Shown one piece after another: positions 42,340 through 49,755 of a stretch of DNA of 62,956 nucleotides. The position numbers were made by a program, and so were the translations under genes. The notes beneath the pieces are model-generated. The model saw only the letters and a list, made by a program, of their open reading frames with translations. It was not told the origin of the DNA and ran no database searches. This DNA is from Sandaracinaceae bacterium (GTDB taxonomy: Bacteria; Myxococcota_A; Polyangia; Polyangiales; Sandaracinaceae), in contig JAVJQK010000106.1 in NCBI GenBank assembly GCA_040218145.1, positions 1 through 62,956 of the forward strand, written 5' to 3'. Within the stretch, counting starts at the first letter, position 1. Each line of letters starts with the position of its first letter.

Positions 42340-43910
42340 CGACGCAGGCTCTTCGCGAGCTCGACCACCGCCCTGGCCCGACCGCGCAGGGTGGGCTGGT
42401 AGAGCGCGCGCAGGGTCCCGCGCACGAGCGAGTAGACCTCGGGCTTGACCGGGTAGAGCTTGGCCGGCATGTGCAGCGGCAGCCGATCCTCGAGGATCGC
42501 CTTCTGGTTGGTGCAGCCCCGCAGCCCCTCGCGGCCGTTCAGGCGACCGAAGCCGCTGGCGTCCACGCCGCCGAAGGGCAGGTCCTGCGCCATGTAGGTG
42601 AAGCCGAAGTCGTTGACTGTGCAGGAGCCGACGCGCAGGCGCTCGGCGAGCCGGCGGGCGCGGGTGTGCGAGCGGCTCATGACCGTGGAGCCCAGCCCGA
42701 AGCGCGTGCCGTTGGCGATGGCGATCGCGTCGTCGTCGCTCTCGTAGCGGTGGATGCACATCACCGGACCAAAGACCTCTTCGTTCATGATGGCCATGTC
42801 GGGCGTGACGTCGACCAGCACGGTGGGCTCGAAGAACTGCCCCGGTCGATCGCTGCGCTTGCCGCCGACGAGCGCGCGCGCGCCGTTGGCCAGCGCGTCC
42901 TTCACCAGCCTCTCGACGATCTCGACCTGCTGCTGCGAGACGAGCGCGCCGACGTCGACGCCGCCCGCGGGCGCGTCTCCCATGCGGAGCGCGCGCACCT
43001 CGCTGACGATGTGGCCGACGAACTCGTCGTAGACCTTCGCGTGCACGAGGACCCGCTCGGCCGCCATGCAGTTCTGGCCGGCCGCGATGAAGACGCCCGT
43101 GAGCGCGGCGTGCACCGCCTGCTCCATGTGGGCGTCCTCGCAGACGATGAACGGGTCTTTCCCGCCGAGCTCGAGGACCACGGGCGTGATGTTCTCGACG
43201 CTGCCCTCGAGGATGCGCCGGCCGTTGGGCACCGAGCCCGTGAAGATGATCTTGTCGACCCCGGAGCGCACGAGCGCGGCGCCGGTCTCGCCGTAGCCGT
43301 TGACGATCTGCACCGTGTCGCGCGGGTAGCCCAGCGCGTCGAAGGCCTCGTCGAAGATCCGCTGGATGCGCGCGGAGGACCACGCGACCTGCTCCGAGAC
43401 CTTCACCACGACCGCGTTGCCCGCGAAGAGCGCGGGGATGGTCGGGCCGAGCACGTTCTGCAGCGGGTAGTTCCACGGGCAGATCACGCCGATGACGCCG
43501 AGCGGCTGGTAGAGGACGGTGGCCTTCTTGTGCAGGAAGAGGCCGCTCGACATGCGCTCGGGGCGGAGGTGCTTCTCGCCGTTGCGGATCGTCCAGCGGA
43601 GCTTCTCGCAGACGGGCCAGATCTCGCCCATCACCGCGTTCTCGCGGGTCTTGCCCGCGTCGCGCACGACGACCTCGCAGAGCTCGTCCGCGTGGTCGAG
43701 GACGTGGGCGAGGATCGTCGACAGGAGCTTCCGCCGCTCGCGGAACGTGCTCTCGGCCCAGTCCTTCTGGGCGACGCGCGCGCGCGCGACCTTCGCGCGG
43801 ACGGCGTCGGGGCCGTCGACCGGGACCTTGCCGAGCGGCGCGTGGGTGGCCGGCTCGCGGCAGTCGATGGTGTCGGGCGCGCCGGCCCGCTCGATGGCGA
43901 CGTTCTGCAT
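42336..43910 (-). CDS. Aldehyde dehydrogenase (sterol operon)
   Basis: A 524-residue ALDH-superfamily enzyme. NAD-binding 'PWNYPLQNVLGPTIPALFAGNAVVVK', general base Glu247 ('LELGGKDP'), nucleophile Cys281 ('GQNCMAAER'), and 'NEEVFGPV' near 360. A basic C-terminal extension ('VRGTLRALYQPTLRGRARAV') may form a membrane-associating amphipathic tail, as in fatty-aldehyde dehydrogenases. It overlaps the GMC gene by 4 bases and lies 15 bases after CYP51. A role oxidising an aldehyde from C-4 or C-14 methyl oxidation is a plausible inference, though generic fatty-aldehyde oxidation is equally possible. Confidence 0.9.
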   Translation of the reverse strand: MQNVAIERAGAPDTIDCREPATHAPLGKVPVDGPDAVRAKVARARVAQKDWAESTFRERRKLLSTILAHVLDHADELCEVVVRDAGKTRENAVMGEIWPVCEKLRWTIRNGEKHLRPERMSSGLFLHKKATVLYQPLGVIGVICPWNYPLQNVLGPTIPALFAGNAVVVKVSEQVAWSSARIQRIFDEAFDALGYPRDTVQIVNGYGETGAALVRSGVDKIIFTGSVPNGRRILEGSVENITPVVLELGGKDPFIVCEDAHMEQAVHAALTGVFIAAGQNCMAAERVLVHAKVYDEFVGHIVSEVRALRMGDAPAGGVDVGALVSQQQVEIVERLVKDALANGARALVGGKRSDRPGQFFEPTVLVDVTPDMAIMNEEVFGPVMCIHRYESDDDAIAIANGTRFGLGSTVMSRSHTRARRLAERLRVGSCTVNDFGFTYMAQDLPFGGVDASGFGRLNGREGLRGCTNQKAILEDRLPLHMPAKLYPVKPEVYSLVRGTLRALYQPTLRGRARAVVELAKSLRR

Positions 43911-43925
43911 GGTGCTTCTCTCTGA

Positions 43926-45665
43926 TCAGTGCGCGACGGGGCAGCCGCTGGGGAGCGAGGCGTCGTCCTGCGGCAGCGCCTCCTGGGACAGTGCCTCTTC
44001 TTCGAGCTGGATCGTGCGCTGAGGGCAGTAGTCCGCCGCCGCGCGCACCGCGTCGTTGTGCTTCGGGTCGGGTCGGTCCGTGTGCACGGCGACCTTGCCG
44101 GTCTCGTCATCGAGGTAGAAGACCTCGGGCGCCTCGTTCACGCAGACCGCGTGGCCCTGGCAGACGTCGAGGTCGAGCGCGATGTGGAGCTGGACGCGCT
44201 CGCGCTTCGGCGCCGGCGCGACCGCCTCTTCCTTCACCTCTTCGCGCGCCTCGTCGCCTACGGAGGCGGGCTCGCCCGTCGAGACGGCGGGCGTCACGCT
44301 CAGCTCGGCGCGCTTGCGGTAGCGCAGGCGGCAGGGCTCCGACGGTCCGATCACGAGGCCGTGGAAGTCCGGCTTCACCTTCGGGTCCACCAGCTCGAAC
44401 TCGTAGCGGCGCAGCAGGGTGCCGAGGATCGCCTTGATCTGGAGCAGCGCGAACGCGTTGCCGAGACACTTGTGGCGGCCGCCGCCGAAGGCGATGAAGG
44501 CCCAGTCCTTCTTGCCCTCGCTCCGCGGCTCGGCGAAGCGGTCCGGGTCGAATGTGTAGGGGTGCGTGAAGACCGCGCGGTCCCGCTGCGAGACGGTCGG
44601 GGAGACGAGCACCCAGGTGCCCTTGGGCAGGTGGTGCCCCTTGTAGACCCAGTCCTTCTGGACCACGCGGATGAGCAGGAAGAGCGGCGGGTAGAGCCGG
44701 AGCGTCTCCTTGACGGCGTGCTCGGTGACCGGGATGTTCCGCAGCGACGCGTAGTCGGTCTGGCCGTCGGCCCCGTAGACCTCGTCGAGCTCCGCGACCA
44801 CGCGGCGCATGTAGGCGGGGTGGCGACAGAGCTCGATCAGCGCCCACGCGGTGGTGACCGAGCTGGTGTGGTGCCCGGCGAACATCGCGGCGAGCAGCAT
44901 GCCGGTGATCTCGTCGTGCGTCAGCGCGGCGCCGTCCTCGTAGCGCGCCTCCATCAGGGTCTGCAGGAAGTCCTCGCCCGTGCGCCCGGTGCGCTTGCGC
45001 TCCTCGATGATCTCGCCGATGAGCTTCACGAGCCGGACGCGCGCCTGATCGCGCTTCTTGAAGCTCGGGATGGGCAGGTTCGCGTCGATGTAGGCGAGCG
45101 GCGTCACGCCACGCTCGAGGTCGTGGTAGATGCGCGCGAACTCGTCCGTCATGCGCTCGCGGAACTCCTCGCCGATGAGGCAGCGCGAGGAGGTGAAGTT
45201 GGTCAGCACGCGGCAGTAGTCGACGACGTCGACCTCGCCCTCGTCGCCCCAGTCGGCCACGCTCCGCTCCACCTCGTCGAGGATGGTCTCCCCGTAGGTG
45301 CGCATGCGCCGATCCTTGAGCGCGGGGAGCAGCATCTTGAACTGCTCCGCCATCTTCTCGGGCGTGGCGTCGTAGACCATCCCCTCGCCGAAGACGGGGG
45401 TCATGATCTTGTAGGCCTCGCGCGGGTCGAGCACCGCGTCCTTCGCGCGGAAGACGGCCTCGTGCGCCTCGGGTCCGAAGAGCGCCACCATGCGGCGGCC
45501 GGCCACGCGCACGGCGGCGATCTCGCCGAGCTCGTGGTTCGCCCGCTCGAGCATGCCGATCGTGTCGCGCACGAACTCCACCGTGTGCCCCACCAGCGGG
45601 AGGCCGCGGGACAGCTCGGGGGCCAGCTTCAATCCATCCGGGACTTCGGGTCGACGCAGGAACAT
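43926..45665 (-). CDS. cyp51: CYP51 sterol 14alpha-demethylase fused to a [3Fe-4S] ferredoxin
   Basis: A 579-residue fusion. Residues 1-455 are a cytochrome P450 with CYP51-specific signatures: 'IMTPVFGEGMVYDA' (B-C region), I-helix 'FAGHHTSSVTTAW' (263-274), ETLR at 320-323, and heme loop 'FGGGRHKCLG' with Cys400. A linker (about 455-488) leads to a ferredoxin with 'CQGHAVC' (C502, C508), the [3Fe-4S] CxxHxxC pattern, plus 'YCPQ' (C547). The enzyme should remove the 14alpha-methyl of lanosterol- or cycloartenol-type sterols, supplied with electrons by its own ferredoxin. A similar natural fusion is known from Methylococcus. It ends 'CPVAH'. Confidence 0.93.
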   Translation of the reverse strand: MFLRRPEVPDGLKLAPELSRGLPLVGHTVEFVRDTIGMLERANHELGEIAAVRVAGRRMVALFGPEAHEAVFRAKDAVLDPREAYKIMTPVFGEGMVYDATPEKMAEQFKMLLPALKDRRMRTYGETILDEVERSVADWGDEGEVDVVDYCRVLTNFTSSRCLIGEEFRERMTDEFARIYHDLERGVTPLAYIDANLPIPSFKKRDQARVRLVKLIGEIIEERKRTGRTGEDFLQTLMEARYEDGAALTHDEITGMLLAAMFAGHHTSSVTTAWALIELCRHPAYMRRVVAELDEVYGADGQTDYASLRNIPVTEHAVKETLRLYPPLFLLIRVVQKDWVYKGHHLPKGTWVLVSPTVSQRDRAVFTHPYTFDPDRFAEPRSEGKKDWAFIAFGGGRHKCLGNAFALLQIKAILGTLLRRYEFELVDPKVKPDFHGLVIGPSEPCRLRYRKRAELSVTPAVSTGEPASVGDEAREEVKEEAVAPAPKRERVQLHIALDLDVCQGHAVCVNEAPEVFYLDDETGKVAVHTDRPDPKHNDAVRAAADYCPQRTIQLEEEALSQEALPQDDASLPSGCPVAH

Positions 45666-45684
45666 CAGGGTCTCTTTCAGCGCT

Positions 45685-46383
45685 TCAGACCGAGGTCCGG
45701 AAGACGATGTCGGGGAGCGGCGTCACGGACGCGAAGTTGTGTCCGTGCTTGTTCAGGTGATGGCGATGGTGCTTCAGCGTGAGGAAGTTCATCACGCGGA
45801 AGACCGGGTGCGGGAACGTCATGCCGGAGTGGATGACGATGTGGAGGGTCGAGTAGAGGAAGAAGACCGCCACGAACGCCGTCCAGTGGATCGGGCCCAG
45901 CGCCCAGGTCACGGCCATCAGGAGCAGCAGGCCGGCGAGCATCTCGACCGGCGAGAGGTAGAGGCTCTCGAGCGCGCTGGGCACGCGGACGCGGTGGTGG
46001 ATCTCGTGCACCAGCGGCATCAGCTTCGGGTGATGCATCGTCCGGTGCATGAAGTAGTAGGCGAAGTCGTAGACGAAGAGCACGCCGAAGAACTGGAGCG
46101 CGATGAGCCACCACGGCGTGTCCGTCGCCTCACTGATCGTGAACGGCGCGAGGCCGTAGATCAGGACCACGGTCGAGCTGCTCGAGAGCAGCCCGATCAC
46201 GCCCACCGTCCAGCGGTAGTTGGACTGGCTCACCCGCATCTCCATCGGCTTGCGGATGTGGAAACGCGCGAAGCGCGGCGAGCGGTACGCCCAGGAGAGG
46301 AAGATGAGGAGCACCGCGTCGACGAAGAGCGTGATGCCCACCGCGACGTGAAAGTGCAGGTTGTCCATCATGGGGATCTGCAT
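45685..46383 (-). CDS. Sterol desaturase / C-4 methyl oxidase family di-iron membrane enzyme
   Basis: A 232-residue protein from ATG; a GTG 9 bases upstream is an alternative. It has four to five hydrophobic segments and the tripartite His-box set of the fatty-acid-hydroxylase superfamily: H113-x3-HH (MHRTMHH), H126-x2-HH (VHEIHH) and the C-terminal 'LKHHRHHLNKHGHN' cluster. In sterol pathways this fold is used by ERG25-type C-4 methyl oxidases and ERG3-type C-5 desaturases. Because the operon also has a 3beta-HSD-like SDR domain, C-4 demethylation is a reasonable inference, but C-5 desaturation is not excluded. It lies 20 bases from the upstream fusion gene and 19 bases before CYP51. Confidence 0.88.
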   Translation of the reverse strand: MQIPMMDNLHFHVAVGITLFVDAVLLIFLSWAYRSPRFARFHIRKPMEMRVSQSNYRWTVGVIGLLSSSSTVVLIYGLAPFTISEATDTPWWLIALQFFGVLFVYDFAYYFMHRTMHHPKLMPLVHEIHHRVRVPSALESLYLSPVEMLAGLLLLMAVTWALGPIHWTAFVAVFFLYSTLHIVIHSGMTFPHPVFRVMNFLTLKHHRHHLNKHGHNFASVTPLPDIVFRTSV

Positions 46384-46403
46384 CGTGTTCACCCGACCCC
46401 TGC

Positions 46404-49400
46404 CTACCGGATGCTCTGGGCGGAGCGCGCCGGCTCGAACAGCCGCGCGTAGCGTGTGCGGAGCGCCGCGTCGTCCTCGGCGAGCGTCATGCACTCGGCG
46501 ATCAAGGCCTCGACCTCGCCGCGCGTGATCTTGACCGGCAGCTCCGGCTCGAACATCGCGTCGTTGCCCCGGCCGAGCGCGAGCGTGCGGCCCGCCATCC
46601 AGAGCGGCAAGAGACAGAAGAGCCGGATCTGGCGGTGCTCGGACGGGATGAGCAGCGAGTACTCGAGCGCCGCGTCGAGCCGCTCCTTCGCGAGGTCGAA
46701 GACGGGGGAGACCGCCGCGTGCGCGCGGTCGCGCACCTTCGGGTCGGCGAGCATCGCCACCGAGAAGCCCTGCCGCGAGCACTCCGTGCGCGGGATGAAC
46801 GAGACCCCGCGGGCGAGGTCGTCGGTCACGTCCTTGAGGATGTTCGTCAGCTGCAGGCCCGTCGCGAAGCCCTCGGCGTGGTCGCGCAGGGCGATGGCGA
46901 TCGCGCCCTCGGGGTCCTCGCCGATCGAGTCGACGAAGAGGTCCGTCAGCAGGTGCCCGACGGTGCCCGCGACGTAGTAGCAGTAGCGCTCGAGGTCGGG
47001 GATGGTGTGGAGCGCCGCGACGCCGTCCGCCTCGGGCTTGCGGTGCGTGTAGAGGCTCATGCCCCGCGCCATCTCGCAGACCCAGCGCGCGCACGCCTTC
47101 TTGGTGGCCTCGTCCTGGGCCTCGTAGACGCGCATCACGCGGGGCAGCTCGCGCGCGAGGCGGAGCTCGGCGTCGTCGCCCTCGATCTGCTCGAACGCGG
47201 CCGAGAACGGCGCCGGATCCGCGCCCTCCTCGAGCACCGCGCAGAGCCGCACGAAGAGCTCGTCCTTCACCTCGAAGGGCACCGCGATGTGGTCCTCGAC
47301 CGTGTCGGCGATGCGGCAGAGGAGGTAGCCGAGGGAGACCGCCACCTCGAGCTTCGGGGGCAGCATCTCGATCGGCCGCGCGAAGGTGCGCGAGACCTCA
47401 CCGAGGGCGCTCCGGCAGAACTTCCAGTCGGCCTTCAGCTCCGGACCGATCGGCGACTTGTCGCTGCCCTTCTTGCGGCGCCGCGCCCGCTTCTGGGGCC
47501 GCTCGGCGCGACGCACCTCGCACGCGGCGAGGGCCTCGACGACCTCGCGGGCCACGCGCCAGTCGGTCGGCTCGAGGGAGGCGAGCGCGCGGGCCGTGGA
47601 CACGATGGCCTCGTTCGACGACACGCCGGCGGCGAGGAGCGCCCGCACCGCGCGGGCCGCCTCCACCGGGTCGCCGCTCGGGTCGAGCGCGGCCGAGAGC
47701 CAGCGGACGGCGCGACGCGTGGCCGGGTCCCCCGGGTGCACGCCCGCCGCGATCAGCGCCTCGAGCGCCCAGGCGGTGCGCGAGAGGTCGGCGCCGAAAT
47801 CGCCGTCGTCGCCCTGCAGGCTCACGACCCAGTCCGCGGCGCGGTCGAGCGCGCGCTGCAGGTTCGCGTCGGTCGCGCCCCTGCGCATCACGGCGTCGAG
47901 CGCGCGGCACGCGAGCGAGGTCAGCTCGAGCTCCCCGGCCGCGCCGGGCGAGGAGGCGACGCCGTGCGTGCGCGCGAACCCGCCGCTCTCGGTCTGGCAG
48001 TCGAGCAGGGCGCGGACGCCCTCGTCGAGCTGGGGGATGGGCTGCTCGTCCCACGGCGCGCCGTCGAGCAACACGAGCAAGAGCTCCGCGAGGTGACGAC
48101 AATGCGGCTCGCTGTCGAGCAGGCGCGGGAAGCCGTCGGTCGCGAGGCGACGGCGGCCGAGCGTCATGCGCGCCGCCATGCCGAGGCGCATCCGGGTCGC
48201 GGTGATCGCGCGGATGCACGAGAGCGCCGGGCCGGCGAGCGTCGCGTCGGGGACCTCGCCGAACTGCATCGCCAGCCGCTCGAGCTCACGCAGCAGGGTC
48301 GCCGAGCCTCGCTCGAGCGCGGGCGTCAGCGGTACGTCGAGCGCGGGCGACTTGCCGCCGTGCTGCTCGGGCGGCGCGACCGGCGCCGCGGTGGGGGTCA
48401 GCTTGGCGAGCTGCGGGATCGGGTGCGTCGTGCTGCTCTGCGCGCGCACGCTCGCGTCCAGCCCGCTCGGCACGACCAGCGCGGCCGGCCACTGCATCCA
48501 CTCGCCGAAGCTCATCAGGCGCGACAGCGGCCGATCGCTCTCGAGCGTGCCGCCGATGGCGCGCGCGGCGATGCGCAGGAAGGCCGAGCCGAAGCTCCGC
48601 CGGCTCTGGTCGGTCCCCGCGAGGATGTCCATCGTGCGGCGGCGCTCGCGCGGCTCCTTGCGGAGGGTCTCGAACATCGCGCGGCGGATCGCGGTGGCGC
48701 TCGGGTCGTCGCGCCGGAAGCAGTGGTAGAGCGCGTTCGACAGCAGCTCCGGCACGTAGCTCCGGCGGGCCTTCGCGTAGTCCTCGAGGCTGTCGGTGTC
48801 GGCGAGGGCCTTCGCGTCGAGCAGCCCCAGCGTCATCCCGGTCGCCGTCATCGGGTGCACGTGCCCGACCGCGTCGCCGACGAGGCGCACGTCGCCGGCC
48901 CCGAAGAGGGCGCGCGGGCGGAACTGGTTGATGGCCCAGCCGCTCGGGCCGCGCTCGAGCGCCGCGCGGAGCGCCGGGCGCATCTTCTCGGGGACCACGG
49001 GGCCGAAGCCGTCCCAGAGCGCTTCCAGCGAGCGCGCCTGCGGGCCCAGCGCGATCGGCACGTCGAGGCAGCCGCGGATGAGGCCGTCGCCGATGCGGTA
49101 GAAGAGCGCCGGCCCGGGGCCTCCCAGGATCAGGTGGCCGAAGCCCTCGAAGGGCAGCTCCACGTCCCGCAGCTCGACCGACGCCATGTACGAGAGCGGC
49201 GCCGCCTTCACCGTCTGGATCCCGAGGCTCTCGCGCACCGTCGACTTGCGTCCGTCGGCGCCGATGACGCGCCCGGCCCGGATGTCGGTGGCGCGACCGC
49301 TCTTCTTCTCCTCGATGCGCACGACGCCGTCCGCGACGCGCACCGCCCGGCCGCCGATGAGCAGCTCCACGCCATCCTCGGCCCGGAGCGCGTCCCGCAT

Positions 49401-49721
49401 CGCGTCGACGATCGCGTGGTGCTCGGCGCTGAGCGCGACGCCCTTGGTGTAGGGCATCTCGATCGGCTCGCTGCCGTCGTCGGGGAAGATCACGAAGCCG
49501 TAGCCCGCGCGGGCGCGCGCCTGCTCGAGCCGTCCCACACGGAGCGCGTCGAGCACCTCGACCCCGGTCGGGTGGAGCCACTCTCCGGCGAAGCGCTTGG
49601 CGGCGCGCGGGTCTGCCTCGACCACGAGGACGGAGGCGCCCTTGCGCGCGTGCGCGAGCGCGGCCCCACATCCGGCCGGGCCTGCGCCCACCACCACGAC
49701 GTCGTAGCTGCTGCGGTTCAT
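46404..49721 (-). CDS. Squalene epoxidase - cyclase-like toroid - squalene synthase fusion
   Basis: A 1105-residue trifunctional-looking protein. Residues 1-410: flavin monooxygenase of squalene-epoxidase type, with GAGPAG at 12-17, 'RFAGEWLHPTG' (43-53), DG motif 'VIGADGRKS' (152-160) and 'VGDAVGHVHPMTATGM' (281-296), all intact. Residues about 470-740: helical repeats resembling a terpene-cyclase alpha-barrel ('CQTESGGF', 'LQGDDGDFG'), with no DxDD or DCTAE. Residues 766-1105: squalene synthase, 'FCRSALGEVSRTF', 'RIADTVEDH' (DxxED, 804-811), 'RYCYYVAGTVG' (912-922) and 'TNILKDVTDD' (959-968). Both head-to-head FPP coupling and 2,3-epoxidation could occur on one chain. It follows the cyclase fusion gene by 34 bases. 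Confidence 0.9.
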   Translation of the reverse strand: MNRSSYDVVVVGAGPAGCGAALAHARKGASVLVVEADPRAAKRFAGEWLHPTGVEVLDALRVGRLEQARARAGYGFVIFPDDGSEPIEMPYTKGVALSAEHHAIVDAMRDALRAEDGVELLIGGRAVRVADGVVRIEEKKSGRATDIRAGRVIGADGRKSTVRESLGIQTVKAAPLSYMASVELRDVELPFEGFGHLILGGPGPALFYRIGDGLIRGCLDVPIALGPQARSLEALWDGFGPVVPEKMRPALRAALERGPSGWAINQFRPRALFGAGDVRLVGDAVGHVHPMTATGMTLGLLDAKALADTDSLEDYAKARRSYVPELLSNALYHCFRRDDPSATAIRRAMFETLRKEPRERRRTMDILAGTDQSRRSFGSAFLRIAARAIGGTLESDRPLSRLMSFGEWMQWPAALVVPSGLDASVRAQSSTTHPIPQLAKLTPTAAPVAPPEQHGGKSPALDVPLTPALERGSATLLRELERLAMQFGEVPDATLAGPALSCIRAITATRMRLGMAARMTLGRRRLATDGFPRLLDSEPHCRHLAELLLVLLDGAPWDEQPIPQLDEGVRALLDCQTESGGFARTHGVASSPGAAGELELTSLACRALDAVMRRGATDANLQRALDRAADWVVSLQGDDGDFGADLSRTAWALEALIAAGVHPGDPATRRAVRWLSAALDPSGDPVEAARAVRALLAAGVSSNEAIVSTARALASLEPTDWRVAREVVEALAACEVRRAERPQKRARRRKKGSDKSPIGPELKADWKFCRSALGEVSRTFARPIEMLPPKLEVAVSLGYLLCRIADTVEDHIAVPFEVKDELFVRLCAVLEEGADPAPFSAAFEQIEGDDAELRLARELPRVMRVYEAQDEATKKACARWVCEMARGMSLYTHRKPEADGVAALHTIPDLERYCYYVAGTVGHLLTDLFVDSIGEDPEGAIAIALRDHAEGFATGLQLTNILKDVTDDLARGVSFIPRTECSRQGFSVAMLADPKVRDRAHAAVSPVFDLAKERLDAALEYSLLIPSEHRQIRLFCLLPLWMAGRTLALGRGNDAMFEPELPVKITRGEVEALIAECMTLAEDDAALRTRYARLFEPARSAQSIR

Positions 49722-49755
49722 GACTGCTCCTTCGGCTCCAACAACGGGAAGCGGT

